The notes: generated by a model not told the origin, from the letters alone. DNA of 64,000 nucleotides from Luidia sarsii (GCA_949987565.1 OX465120.1:3228642-3292641); one strand, 5' to 3'. Positions 1-10,607 are shown, counted from the first letter of the stretch. Numbers and translations: made by a program.

Positions 1-35
1 TCAAGGTATTTAAAATGAATTCAAATTGACAAATT

Positions 36-499
36 GTGACCCGGCACAGCATGATGAGAAATGACCCCCACTGTTAAGATTTTGAGATTTTCTTATGATG
101 TGAAAGAGTATACCATTAGCTTTTTTAATGATATCAAATTTATTTCCGTATGAACTTTGTTGAAAATAGTACAAGGGGACTTCGTTCGTTCATTTGGCAC
201 CAGACACAATATAGCAGCATCAGTCTAACTCCTCGAAACCGGCCATTCAAAAAGGTAGGAACTTAACATTTTCATGAAAACAGTACACAAACACTCCCCC
301 GAAATCCTCGTTTTTTCAACACTTAGAGACGAATTTCGGAAAAATCCTTTGGGCATAACATCATCCAATACATTAACTTTCCAAAAATAAAAAAATAAAA
401 TAGATTTTTAATCGAATTGAAAAGATACTTTGACTTCAGGCGTTGTTTACTGGAAAAGTGTTTTGGTGGGATATTCCTCATGTCGCTGTGCCGGGTCAC
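36..499 (+). mobile_element. GTGACCC-ended MITE, copy 1 (long form)
   Basis: Begins GTGACCCGGCACAGC and ends with its inverted counterpart GCTGTGCCGGGTCAC. It is flanked on both sides by AATT (32-35 and 500-503), a 4-bp target-site duplication. The 464-bp interior has no credible coding frame, so it is a non-autonomous DNA transposon. It carries a central block, shared with the copies at 28636, 43865, 45765 and 53539, that the short copies lack. Superfamily not assigned. Confidence 0.85.
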
Positions 500-503
500 A
501 ATT

Positions 504-2206
504 GTCAAAAATATACATAATCTGAAAATAACTACTCTTCTTAGAGGACATTTCTTGAAAAAAAATATATTGACCCCCAAACTGATGACGTCACATCCTT
601 TATCGGGGGACCAGGGAAAGCTTTATCCGAAGCTTTATCCGAGCGCAAAATAAAGATTGTCAACCAACGCGGGTACATTTCGCTTTCAGCAGCTAGTGAA
701 TATAGCGCCCTCATTTGTCCGAACGCGTCCAGTGAAATCATGCAACGGTTATAAAGCCGGGCGCTTGCACAATATTGCTGTTTTGAACGTGCGTTGACAC
801 ATCAAAAATACGACGCCCACCATGTGAATTAAGAATAGTATTTACAAATGGATGTTAAGTTCTGTTATCAAAGCTACGTGGAAAGGAAAGGTCAGGTCCA
901 CCAGTTGTGGGAGAAATGCGGATAGTCGACTTACTCAATATAACAAACTTGGAAATTGGGGAATCGTGTAAAGTTTATAAAAAACAAATCCATCTCGTCA
1001 CGAAAGTCCAAACAAGCTGATATTTCGGGAAGATCTTTTAAAGATTTTTGGGAAAATGCGTCATGAACACTCTCGGATGTGGCTCTCTTCGTTTAGGCAA
1101 AACGGCCCGAAAATAGGAATGCAATAGGCTTCGAAAAACGTGAAACGTGGTAGGTTTTGAGAATATCATGTGAGCGAGCGTCTTGCCTGAACTTAATACG
1201 TTCAGGCGCCCTCTGTCGTCCGTGTATGGGCCAGTCGAGTCTACGGTAGGCAGGCGCGTACGAGGCTTCCTGCGCTTGCTCAATTCCAGTAATTGCGAAG
1301 TCTGTCTACGCGCTATTGGTTAAAAGAAATCTCGACCAACTCGTCCGAAATGATAATTATTTGTCGTAGCGTGTGTTATGAAGTAGTGAAATAACTTAGG
1401 ACTCGATTGCCAGTTGCATGGAATAACAGCCTGGGTTCCCAGGCAAAACCGTTGAACTTGAAATCGAAAGCATTTGACTCGCATTAAATATGCGAAGAGC
1501 TAATGTCCAAAACGCCATCAAATTCAGGTTCTGATAATTTTTGACTTCTTCCGTTTGGAATGTCGTGGAACGTAATTTGTGTACGCCTTCCGCTCGTTAT
1601 ATCATTAATTGGCTCAAAATAGCCCCGGATCCATCCGATCTGAATTTGCGGCGATACATGGGGATAGTAGAATATTCAAAGAACGTAGTTCTTATTTAAG
1701 TTTCGGGACAAGCTCCATTTTTTAGGCTTGAAGTAAATGCTCGCGTCTCTTATTTTACAAAATTATCTTCGGAAGGTGCTTTGTGGTCAATTAAGGTTTA
1801 GTAATTAAGACCATGTCACACAAAGGTATGTGGGTTTGGTTTTTTACTGGAAACTTGTAAGCGACCAGCTGCACCGCATGTGAAAAGGGAGCCAAAGGGA
1901 CATGTTTCCGACAGTGTGTCAAATGAATATCGGCCGGGAAAAGGATCGGATAATTTGGATGGTTGGCGAAAGCCTTCTCAAAGATTGACCCTGAAAACAG
2001 ATTAACTGCACTTTAAAAAAAAAGACATTGACCCTAATAACGTTGGATAAAATTAACACTTGGTGTAGTTTTATCAAAACTAGATGACAACTGTAAAAAT
2101 GTCCCGAACGCGTAATCGAAATGGACGCATAAAAATCAAACAATTGGTTTTTTTTATAATCAAAACATAAAAATGTTACCTCGAAATATAATTATTGTCC
2201 ACCTAC
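504..2206. other. Non-coding stretch, nothing recognised
   Basis: About 1.7 kb of mixed-composition sequence with only short chance open frames. No tandem repeat, no recognised transposon end and no exon-like GC-rich segment was found. It lies downstream of the predicted last exon of the potassium-channel gene (minus strand) and could include distal 3' sequence of that gene, but no signal shows this. Confidence 0.5.
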
Positions 2207-2210
2207 AATT

Positions 2211-2460
2211 GTGACCCGGCACAGCATAATGAAGAATGACCCCCACTTTTGAGATTTTGAGATTTTCTAATGATGTGAAAGAGTGTACCATTAACTTTCA
2301 AATGATATCAAAATGTTCTCCAATACATTAACTTTCCGAACATACAAAAGAAAAAAGAAAATAGATTTTTAATCGAATTGAGAAGATACTTTGATTTTAG
2401 GCATTGTTTACTCGAAAAGTGTTTTGGGGGGGTATCCCTCATGTTGCTGTGCCGGGTCAC
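2211..2460 (+). mobile_element. GTGACCC-ended MITE, copy 2 (short form)
   Basis: A 250-bp copy with both terminal inverted repeats intact and perfect AATT duplications at 2207-2210 and 2461-2464. Compared with copy 1 it lacks the central block of about 210 bp, so it is an internal deletion derivative or a separate short subfamily. Confidence 0.88.
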
Positions 2461-2734
2461 AATTTTGCTTTTGTACCAATAAAGGTACTGACTGATAATT
2501 GAACGAACATTGGTGAGAGTGTTGGTCGATCACAGATCGCTCTGGTTTGGCAGTGTCCATTTTTGGTGTTTACCATCCTGTATATTTCAATCTCCCTAAG
2601 GTAACCAGTGCGATACGTGAGAGGAGAGCGAGACTTCCCGGACCTTGGTCGTGCGGCATTCCTTGATCCTTGTACGTCCCACTCATTCGTCGGCAGCTCA
2701 TGTCTAGCGATTGGTATTGGGCGTGGTACGCACA

Positions 2735-3000
2735 CAATGGACCTTTCCCATGCAATATGCAAATAAGAGTTGGCGCATGCGCTTTACTAAATTGGTGGGC
2801 AAACGAGTGCGCGTTGCGTGCAGGTTTCGAAATACGAGCGCAGGAGACACTGAACAGCCAATGACCGCTCGCCAAACTGTTAGCGAGAAGGAACGCGCGC
2901 ACGCCCGTGGAAAACTATGATTGGTTGGCAGCCCGCTTGCCCACCAATTTAGTTACGCGCATGCGCTAGGTCTAATTTGCATATTTCATGTGAAATGTCC
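2735..3000. repeat. Inverted-repeat element with ATTTGCAT arms
   Basis: The left arm (about 2745-2810) and right arm (about 2935-2995) are reverse complements of each other around shared blocks such as TTGCCCACCAATTTAGT, GCGCATGCGC and ATTTGCATATTTCATG. Much of the left arm recurs inverted at about 47505-47640, so this is a dispersed foldback-type repeat. No coding capacity. Target duplication not resolved. Confidence 0.6.
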
Positions 3001-3865
3001 ATTATGTAGATTATGCTGAATCGAGACGCGGGTTTTGATGAAACAAAATACGGTGCAGGCCTACCGCAAAGGCTATAGTGAAGCAAAAGCACACCCGAGG
3101 AGCCCGAGTTGACGTTGGCTAAATACCCCACGAATACACCGATCCAGTAGGCCACGCCCCTTTGACAAAGTGACCAATCACGACGCGCGATTTAAGGTCC
3201 GACAAAGAACCGCCATTTTGTCCGACATAACGTTCTAAATGTTGTATTCTTTACTGCACACTTTTCGTTATGTGTTCACTTTTGTTTCGTATGTAGCAGG
3301 CAATTCCTTTGCAAACCCGAGTTTTATCCTTAACCATGGTCCAGCGGTGTTTATTTATAATATTCAATTGTTATTCTGATTCTCGATACCTAGGCTAGAC
3401 GGAGGAAATGTACAATTTTTGGCTTTTTCAAAACCAAAGTCCAACGGAGAGAAGTGCTTTCGGTGGTTGCGGGTGTGCAGTGGACGACGCACGGTAGTGT
3501 GGGTGATCGTGACGAGTTGTTCGCATGTGCGCTGTTGCTAGGCCGTTGCTATGGTGGGCGTGGCCTACTAGGTCGGTGTATTAGTGGTAGTGGTGTTTAG
3601 TACGGTGTGCACGCCTGCCTCCTGTGGCATTCGGGGTCCTTCAAGAAGCCGCGTAGAATTCGTCCCCGGGCGAACTACGAAGCGGGAGAATAAGGCAACC
3701 GGGGGATCGAGGTTGTACACGGAGTGGGTAGGAGTGTGGGCCGGCGCGCGATTTGTTTTTCCGTACCACACAATCGCTATGGGCCCATATGTTTGTGCAC
3801 AAACAATTAACGGGGTGTGGGCAAGGGGGAGGGGAGGGGGCTATACCAGTTGAAGTTAAAGCTAG
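3001..3865. other. Unassigned non-coding stretch
   Basis: Moderately GC-rich sequence between the foldback repeat and the 21-bp minisatellite. Short open frames exist on both strands but none has splice signals or recognisable protein content. An A/T-rich site at about 3350 reads AATAAA on the minus strand and could serve as a polyadenylation signal for the channel gene, but this is only a motif match. Confidence 0.35.
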
Positions 3866-3867
3866 GG

Positions 3868-4456
3868 ATAAGCTTTCTGCACAGCCAATAAGGCTTTCTG
3901 CACAGCCAATAAGGCTTTCTGCACAGCCATAAGGCTTTCTGCACAGCCAATAAGGCTTTCTGCACAGCCAATAAGGCTTTCTGCACAGCCAATAAGGCTT
4001 TCTGCACAGCCATAAGGCTTTCTGCACAGCCAATAAGGCTTTCTGCACAGCCAATAAGGCTTTCTGCACAGCCAATAAGGCTTTCTGCACAGCCAATAAG
4101 GCTTTCTGCACAGTCAATAAGGCTTTCTGCACAGTCAATAAAGGCTTTCTGCACAGTCAATAAAGGCTTTCTGCACAGTCAATAAGGCTTTCTGCACAGT
4201 CAATAAGGCTTTCTGCACAGCCAATAAGGCTTTCTGCACAGCCAATAAGGCTTTATGCACAGCCAATAAGGCTTTCTGCACAGCCAATAAAGGCTTTCTG
4301 CACAGCCAATAAGGCTTTCTGCACAGCCAATAAGGCTTTATGCACAGTCAATAAAGCTTTCTGCACAGCCAATAAAGGCTTTCTGCACAGCCAATAAGGC
4401 TTTCTGCACAGCCAATAAGGCTTTCTGCACAGCCAATAAGGCTTTCTGCACAGCCT
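3868..4456. repeat. 21-bp minisatellite (AAGGCTTTCTGCACAGCC..)
   Basis: Roughly 28 head-to-tail copies of a 21-bp unit built on AAGGCTTTCTGCACAGCC plus AAT. Point variants (CAGTC for CAGCC, TTTATG for TTTCTG) and occasional 1-bp length variants mark older units. Because 21 is a multiple of three, long repetitive frames appear on the minus strand; they are not genes. Both flanks carry TTTGTGCACAAAC (about 3790 and 4508), so the array may have grown inside an older repeat. Confidence 0.95.
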
Positions 4457-4525
4457 ACAACGTACGTGAACAATCTGAGTGACCTGAGACTCAATTCTTC
4501 ATAGTTTGTTTGTGCACAAACATAT

Positions 4526-5124
4526 GTGACCCGGCACATCATAATGAGAAATAACCCCCACTTTTGAGATCTTGAGATTTTCTAATGATGAGAAAGAGTG
4601 TACCATTAACTTTCAAATGATATCAACATTTCCTCCAATAAATAGATTTTTAATTGAATTGAGAAGATACTTTGACTTTAGACGTTGTTTACTCGAAAAG
4701 TGTTTTGGTGGGATATTCCTCATGTCGCTGTCACTATGAACATCTAAACCGTGAAAAAGGGGTGAAAATGTTATTTCGCCGTGAAACTAAAAAGTCACTG
4801 TGATTTCACGGTGGATTAATTTTACAGTGAATTCACCTTGAAAATAATCGCCCCCCTGACCTGATAAGGACATTTTTTAGGTCACTAAAGAGACCTTGAT
4901 ACTGTATTGTGTCCTTGTATCTGTCAGGCTCCCAGATACTTCTCTAGCCATTGACCACCAGTAATGTGGCCTTGGAGACCACTGGTGAAAACACCTTAAA
5001 AATGGCTTGACTAACAGTGTGCCATGAAATAGGGGTGAAAACACGGTGAATTTTCTTTTCACGGCTAAATGACATTTTCACCCCATTTTCACGGTTTATA
5101 TGTTCATAGTGTGTGCCGGGTGAC
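4526..5124 (+). mobile_element. GTGACCC-ended MITE, copy 3, interrupted
   Basis: Starts GTGACCCGGCACATC and ends GTGCCGGGTGAC, with perfect ATAT duplications at 4522-4525 and 5125-5128. The right terminal repeat is split at 4731/5112 by a 380-bp insertion with CACTA-type ends. Removing that insertion and one TGT leaves a 216-bp short-form element. Confidence 0.88.
4732..5111. mobile_element. CACTA-type non-autonomous element nested in MITE copy 3
   Basis: The ends are CACTATGAACAT and its exact reverse complement. The inverted similarity runs for about 50 bp with five mismatches. A 3-bp duplication TGT flanks it (4729-4731 and 5112-5114); uninterrupted MITE copies carry a single TGT there. 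CACTA termini with a 2-3 bp duplication are the hallmark of the EnSpm/CACTA superfamily. No transposase frame is present. Confidence 0.8.
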
Positions 5125-5201
5125 ATATGGGCCCATAGCGAATGATTATGTGGCACGGGAAGAAATGTCGCGGCCGCCGCGTCTTCGCACGGTGACGAAC
5201 C

Positions 5202-5290
5202 TCACACGTCGACCTCGGTCATTGAGGGCAGGAGCGATCGTCGCCTGGGCGGAGGCCGCAAAGGCCCCGTAGACAACGACCTGTTGCGAC
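5202..5290 (-). CDS. Shaw-like: Shaw/Kv3-type K+ channel, predicted last coding exon (exon 4)
   Basis: This is a predicted C-terminal exon found by reading for a phase-1 acceptor downstream of exon 3. On the minus strand a long pyrimidine tract and CTTGCAG end at 5291. The next two bases complete the glycine codon left open by exon 3, and the frame runs 28 further residues to TGA (5202-5204). The peptide is basic and Ser/Pro/Arg-rich (RPPPRRRSLLP) and ends in TEVDV. A valine at both position 0 and -2 matches class II PDZ ligands (hydrophobic-X-hydrophobic), plausible for a channel anchored at the membrane; that role is inference. Support is splice grammar, phase and composition only, since tails of these channels are poorly conserved. 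An alternative is that the frame continues elsewhere at 1-8806. Confidence 0.55.
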
Positions 5291-5708
5291 CTGCAAGTAG
5301 AGCGAAAAGGGGGGGGGTGGGAGAACATTGGCGTAGTAAATGAAACTGACAGTGACATCGCACACGCTGCACCAAGTGAGAGACGGTTCGGCGGTTTCTC
5401 GTGGCGGAAGTAGTATCAAAGAGGACAGTTTGCCGTCACACCGCGTGTAGTTAGGTCCTCTCGTTTGAGATCGAGCGGGTGTGCAGCTCCCGATCGGTGT
5501 CAACATGCTCCCCTAGCTGCCTGAACAATTATTGTCGGACCTTGCGGACCAAGCGCGCTCGCTGTGCGGCACGGGTACTACCTGACCAAGGTTTTGGAGG
5601 ACTAGGGAGCATTGTTGACGCCGAAGAGCCTGTTGACACTGAGGAGCTGCATGCACAAGCGTGGCTCCGAGCGGAGCCGCTCACTCTGTAGAATACAGAG
5701 CCACGGTC

Positions 5709-5711
<3 letters not shown>

Positions 5712-5739
<28 letters not shown>

Positions 5740-5810
5740 ACACAGAAAGAAAGAGAGAGAGAGACAGAGAGAGAGACAGAGAGAGAGGGAGACAGAGAGA
5801 GAGAGAGACA

Positions 5811-5871
<61 letters not shown>

Positions 5872-5872
5872 G
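5712..5872. repeat. (CA)n then (GA)n microsatellite
   Basis: A short CA run followed by about 130 bp of GAGAGACA-type purine repeat. Arg/Glu and Ser/Leu frames across it are compositional artefacts. Confidence 0.95.
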
Positions 5873-6167
5873 GTACACACGGTATTTGCATTGCTCAGCC
5901 TTGATCTTTCTGGGCCATCGTGCGCCCAGTGGTAAGCGCCCGTGCCCAAGCCGTGGGGGAAAAACCTCACCAGACTACACACACCCAGTCAGTTCAGAGA
6001 GCATTACTTTGAGTAAAAGGATTTCAAACGAGAGAGATATCTTTTTTTTAATGGAAGACAAATAAGCTTTCGCAGCAATGAAAACTTATTCAGATAGCGA
6101 TATGTCTGCAAAAATAACAATTTTCGCAATACATTTTTTTTCTATTAGGGATGGCACACCATTTGCA

Positions 6168-6336
6168 AAAGTGCCCAATTTCCGGACATTCAATTAATTT
6201 TTTTTTTAATAAATCGTCTGCAGTGCAGAAGGTTGCCAGTTCAAATCGTACTGGCATCAAATCGGTACCCGGCTCTCTGTAGGAAGCGAATTGAAGAGAA
6301 ATTGCGGCAAATCGCAAAGTGCCCAATTTCCGGACA
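6168..6336. mobile_element. Short retroposon with tRNA-like B box and 21-bp direct repeats
   Basis: A 127-bp insert lies between two identical 21-bp copies at 6168-6188 and 6316-6336, containing GTGCCCAATTTCCGGACA. Read on the minus strand it ends in an A-rich tail (about 6190-6215), as expected for LINE-mobilised insertion. On the plus strand GGTTGCCAGTTCAAATCG (about 6229-6246) resembles a tRNA T-arm/B box. The orientations of tail and B box disagree, so the promoter assignment is uncertain; the direct repeats are clear. Confidence 0.55.
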
Positions 6337-6643
6337 GGCACAATTCGAGAAATTACTCCCTCATCAGGAGATTAGTAATGGTATCAGACATTCCTATTTT
6401 AGGCGCCCGAAAATCTGCCGTTTTCCAGAAAAGGGGAAATTGGATGGTTTTCCGATGATCGCTCCTCTTTAATGTTTGAGAAAAGAAGAGCTTTTGATTT
6501 CGTTTCCACGGGATTTTTTTTCTCTCGTGGCATAGCTGGCGGATTGAGCGGAAACTTACCCAGGTGTTATAATTATTTACACGACATTATTTGCGTTGAG
6601 TTTGACTAAGTATAGAAGCGATTCTTTGAACCTTCGCAAATAT

Positions 6644-6896
6644 GGGACCCGGCACAGCTTAATGAGGAATATCCCCCACTTTTGAGATGTTGAGGTTTTC
6701 TAATGATGTGAAAGAGTATACCATTAGCTTTCAAATGATATCAAAATATAATATCCTCTAATACTTAAAATTTCCTAAAATAATAATAAAAAAAAAATTG
6801 ATTTGTAATCCAATTGTGAAGATATTTTAACTTCAGGCGTTGTTTACGCAAAAAGTGTCTTACTGGGATATTCCTCATGTCGTTGTGCCGGGTCAC
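6644..6896 (+). mobile_element. GTGACCC-ended MITE, copy 4 (short form)
   Basis: 253 bp starting GGGACCCGGCACAGC and ending GTGCCGGGTCAC. ATAT duplications lie at 6640-6643 and 6897-6900. The left end has a G for T at the second base. Confidence 0.88.
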
Positions 6897-7157
6897 ATAT
6901 GTGTACTCCATGCCTTTAATGTAGAAGTTGTTGATAGCAAAGCCAGTTCCTATCTGTGCAATTATTGTTTTCTAGAACTGCCATTATTATATTCATCTCT
7001 ATAGACTGGCATGGCTCTTTCTGTATATTCTGAGATGAAGGAATTCCTTGGTGTGGCTATGTGCCGGACTCTCCGAATCCGGGCACCGTGGCCATTGTTC
7101 GAGTTTGAAACAAAGACTCCTTTTCAGCCTATATAACTCAAAACAAAATGTAGAATG

Positions 7158-7346
7158 AGTAATAGGAGTGCGGTAACACCATGTAGAGTTCTCCGTTGTG
7201 AATAATCACGTGTGGTTCTGAAAAGACCCGGAGGACGTTCCGTATAGTATACTTCTGAAGCCGAACAGAGTTCATACTGTTCCTCGGGTTCTTTTCAGAA
7301 CCACACATACTCACAAAAGAGAACTTTGCATGGTGTTACCGCAAAT
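7158..7346. repeat. Inverted pair of LINE-type 3' ends (TTTTCAGAACC family)
   Basis: Left and right parts are reverse complements around GCGGTAACACCATG, AGTTCTC and TGTGGTTCTGAAAAGA. Each arm matches the 3'-end motif seen at 12.6, 31.3, 42.1 and 62.2 kb (hairpin GGTTCTTTTCAGAACC then CATGGTGTCACCGCAAA). This looks like two opposed retroelement 3' ends or one inverted insertion. Confidence 0.6.
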
Positions 7347-7911
7347 CTTTTTCTCCTGCTATTCTCACCTTGAAAGCTTTCAAATCTCTCTGTACCATGA
7401 AAAAAAAACCAGACGTCTTATTTTGTCAGATGTAACTCGTTTTTTAAACACTGTATACTCTTAAGTATTTAGTTACCGATTGTTTTAGTGAGTTTTGGAA
7501 ATGGCATATTATTTTATTTGATTTTAAGTGTGACGGTCAGGGACACTTTAAAGTAGCCGGTGCGACTCGGTGTGACGTGACTATGGATTGGACGCTGCTT
7601 TTCAAAGATGACGGCGTACGGACTGAAGGTCAAAGATGGTCGACGCCCGTCCATCTGTCAGCGAAGGCAGATGCACTGTTACCGGTCAAACGCTGGCCGA
7701 CTGCGGCCGACCAGGCCAGGCCGATCGATGGCGTCGATCGGCCCTGGGTGGGTGGGTGGGTGGGGGGGGGGAGGATCTGAATGCTCGTGGAGGAAGTCTT
7801 TTCTCTTCTTCTCCGAAGGACGAAGCGGTCAATTTCCCGTTTGCCTGGCGACCAGATTTGAGCACAATAGTCCTACCGCCGGTTGTCAGGGCAATTTTTA
7901 CGATGAGCACA

Positions 7912-8015
7912 AAATGAGGATGAGGATGAGAATTAAACAGAAGCGAAACAGAGAAGGGAATGAGAGAGGAGGAGGAGAAGAAGAGGAAGAAGAAGGAGAA
8001 GGAGGATAAAAAAAG

Positions 8016-8051
<36 letters not shown>

Positions 8052-8146
8052 AATGAAGAAGAAGAAGACAAAGAAGAAGAAGAAGAACAAGAGGAAAATG
8101 AAGAAGAAGAAGACAAAGAAGAAGAAGAAGAAGAAGAAGAAGAAGA
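7912..8146 (-). repeat. (GAA)n tract = (TTC)n tail of a minus-strand retroelement
   Basis: Imperfect GAA/GAG/AAG repeats followed at 8147 by the conserved sequence TTTTGACTTTTCAAATGG. On the minus strand this reads as an element 3' end running into a TTC tail. Poly-Lys, poly-Glu and poly-Ser frames over the tract are not genes. Confidence 0.85.
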
Positions 8147-8275
8147 CTTTTGACTTTTCAAATGGAAACTTTATTGCAATCCATTTGACATGAATCAACA
8201 TACATGGAAATAAATAATGAATATACATAATGAATATACATGACAATGAACAGAATAAACAGAAATATACAAGTT

Positions 8276-8278
<3 letters not shown>
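8147..8278 (-). mobile_element. 3' fragment of (TTC)n-tailed retroelement
   Basis: On the minus strand this reads through GCAATAAAGTTTCCATTTG and GAAAAGTCAAAAGTC into TTC repeats. It matches 36855-36945 on the plus strand almost exactly, including CATGTATATTCATTATG. It is a 5'-truncated copy lying between two GAA tracts. Confidence 0.85.
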
Positions 8279-8306
<28 letters not shown>

Positions 8307-8700
8307 GAGAAGAAGGAGGAGAAAAATAGAAGAAGAAGAAGAAGGAGAAGGAGGAGAAAAAGAGGAAGAAGAAAACGAAGAAGAAGAAGGAGAAGAAAGT
8401 GAAGAAGAAGACTTTTGACTTTTCAAAAGGAAGACTTTATTTCAGAAGAAGAAAAAGAAGAAGAAGAAGACGAAGGCGAAGACGAAGACGAAGAAGAAGA
8501 AGAAGAAGAAGAAGAAGAAGAAGAAGAAGAAGAAGAAGAAGAAAATGAAGAAGAAGAAGAAGAAGAAGAAGAAGAAGAAGAAGAAGACGAATACGAAGAC
8601 GGAGACGAAGACGAAGACGGAATAAGAAAAAGAAGAAGAAGAAGAAGAAGAAAATGAAGAAGAAGAAGAAGAAGAAGAACAACAACAACAACAGCAGCAG
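8279..8700 (-). repeat. (GAA)n with a second, very short element end
   Basis: GAA repeats are interrupted at about 8411-8445 by TTTTGACTTTTCAAAAGG plus a TTTATTTC stub, a severely truncated second (TTC)n-tailed copy on the minus strand. GAA then resumes and degenerates into CAA/CAG triplets up to about 8785, next to channel exon 3. Confidence 0.85.
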
Positions 8701-8806
8701 AAGCAGCAACAACAACATCAATAACGACAAGAACAGCAACATCAACAACAACAACAAAAACAGCAGCAACAACAACAACAGTAACAGAAGACTGAGAATA
8801 TCTCAC

Positions 8807-9115
8807 CGTTCTGCCTGGGGGCGGCGCCGTTGGGTGCGAAGCTCTCCCTCCGGCCGACGCCGGCGTGGCCCGAGGGCATCAGGCTGGCCCGCTTGCCCAC
8901 GCGGCGCTGCTGCGACGGCGAGAGGCCGCCACCGGCCCCCCGCGGTTGGCCGCCGGACCCGGGGGCGCCGGCCGCTCCCCCGCCGGCCAGGGGCGAGCGA
9001 GCCCGGGTCGGGCTGTCGCCCACCTCGTCGGTGAAGTAGACCGAGATCTGGGTCCGCTCGCCCACGGCGGACGAGGCCGTCCGCACGCTGCCATTGGCCG
9101 TCAGTACACCGGACA
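8807..9115 (-). CDS. Shaw-like: Shaw/Kv3-type K+ channel, coding exon 3 (C-terminal linker)
   Basis: A 309-bp GC-rich exon encoding about 103 residues of cytoplasmic C-terminus. On the minus strand an acceptor (CATCCTCCAG at 9116) precedes it and a donor GTGAGA follows (8801-8806). It starts and ends in phase 1. The first two bases join the G left by exon 2 to give Val, so the frame continues exactly. The peptide includes VGERTQISVYFTDEVGDSP, then Gly/Ala/Pro-rich sequence, and two basophilic kinase-like sites (KRAS and RRES). Being symmetric, it could be skipped without a frameshift: exon 2 can join exon 4 in frame. The opposite-strand frames across the exon are shadows. Its identity rests on splice phase and composition rather than on a conserved domain. 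Confidence 0.75.
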
Positions 9116-9199
9116 CTGGAGGATGGGAGATCGAGATGGGGAAGAGGAGGATGTTTACTCTCCTGGGCTGATTTCTTTGGAAAGTCACAGGGAGGGAGT

Positions 9200-9800
9200 G
9201 AGTGAGGGAGGCCAGAGGCCAGGGAGGCCAGCTTGGAGGGAGGTAGGAAACAAGCAGACAGGGAGGGATGGAGGTAGGGAGTAAGGCAGGCAGGGAGGCA
9301 GTGAGGCAGGGAGGCAGGGAGACAGGGAGGCAGGGAGGCAGGGAGGCAGGGAGGCAGGGAGTCAGGGAGGCAGGGAGGCAGGGAGGCAGGGAGGCAGGGA
9401 GGCAGTGAGGCAGGGAGGCAGGGAGGCAGGGAGGCAGGGAGTCAGGGAGGCAGTGAGGCAGGGAGGCAGGGAGGCAGGGACGCAGGGAGTCAGGGAGGCA
9501 GGGAGGCAGGGAGACAGGGACGTAGGGAGGTAGGGATTGCAGGCAGTTAGTCAGGGAGGTAGGGAGGCAGGGAGGCAGGGAGGCAGGGAGGCAGGGAGGC
9601 AGGGAGGCAGGGAGGCAGGGAGGCAGGGAGGCAAGGGGCAGGGAGGCAGGGAGGGAGGGAGGGAGAGAGGGAGGGAGGGAGGGAGGGAGACAGGGAGGTA
9701 GGCAGGGACGCAGATAGGCAGGCAGGCAGGCAGGCAGGCATGCAGGCAGACAGGAGGCAGGGAGGCAGGGGCAGATAGGAAGGGATGGAGGAAGGAAGGA
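9200..9800. repeat. GGCAGGGA tandem array
   Basis: About 600 bp of (GGCAGGGA)n with GGGAGGGA, GGCA and AGGT variants, purine-rich on the plus strand, in channel intron 2 close to exon 3. Frames rich in Pro/Cys/Leu/Ser on the minus strand are artefacts. The G-runs could fold on the non-transcribed strand; that is inference. Confidence 0.95.
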
Positions 9801-10607
9801 AGGAAGGCAGGGAGGGGTACCCAGCACGGCAAACGGAACCCGAGTGCAATTCCGGCGGGTTTGTATCACCCTGGCAACTGCACACCAGCGGCGCCTGTCA
9901 ACGCTCACACCGTGCAAACACAGCCGAGCCAGCTGAGCCAACGTTAAAGGCCGAGGATGCATTTCAATATTGTCCGGGAGTCTGACGCAACACTGCCACA
10001 GCCAAGTCTGGAAAAAAAATCTCTCCCCAACTCCCTGCCCTCAGCCTTGCGTCTCCTCCCCTTCCCCTTCCCCTCCCAGGCTGATCAAACATACCAATCG
10101 ATACGAAGTGTTAGTATTGAGTCAATAGACAAGCCGTGGCCGCCATTAATTGTCTGCCAAAGTGTGTGTCGCACATGGAACTGAGTGTTGACCCCAATTG
10201 GGTCAAATTCCCCGCACGAGGACCGTAAGTACCAGGACTGCATAACATTATTCTCCCCAATTGCGTACCAACGACCTTTAGTAAATTTCTTTAGGGTGGG
10301 GTCTTTTGGAAACAAATAAATACGGGAGAATCAAAATAGTGCGCCAACAAGAGTTTGTAACGCTTAATCTCTCACCTCCCGCTCTCAAATGAAGGGGTTC
10401 AGTTATCGTGGCAGTAGGAAACTTATTGAATTCGAAATATGATAGATATAATGCCCTAAGACAGGTCTTGTTCCTGACCCAGTCTTTGGGACGTTCTAAA
10501 GACTACGATGTCCTAAAACTGCCACCGCATGTCTAAATTCTAAATTAGATAACTTTACAATTTACAGAGGCACAAATACGCCGAATACATCAGGCCAAAA
10601 TGTCAAT
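9801..10607. other. Intron sequence, nothing recognised
   Basis: Unique-looking sequence in channel intron 2 between the GGCAGGGA array and the telomeric array. No exon, transposon end or RNA gene was recognised. Confidence 0.5.

Noticed and set aside
36..499. Small frames such as those reading DMRNIPPKHFSSKQRLK in several places
   Set aside because: The same peptide appears wherever the GTGACCC-ended MITE is inserted; it is the element's end translated, with no start or conservation of frame between copies.
3641..4160. Repeated AESLIGC peptide frames
   Set aside because: 21-bp minisatellite equals seven codons; no other coding evidence.
7686..8806. Poly-Ser, poly-Leu, poly-Glu, poly-Lys and poly-Asn frames
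   Set aside because: All lie on GAA/TTC or CAA repeats.
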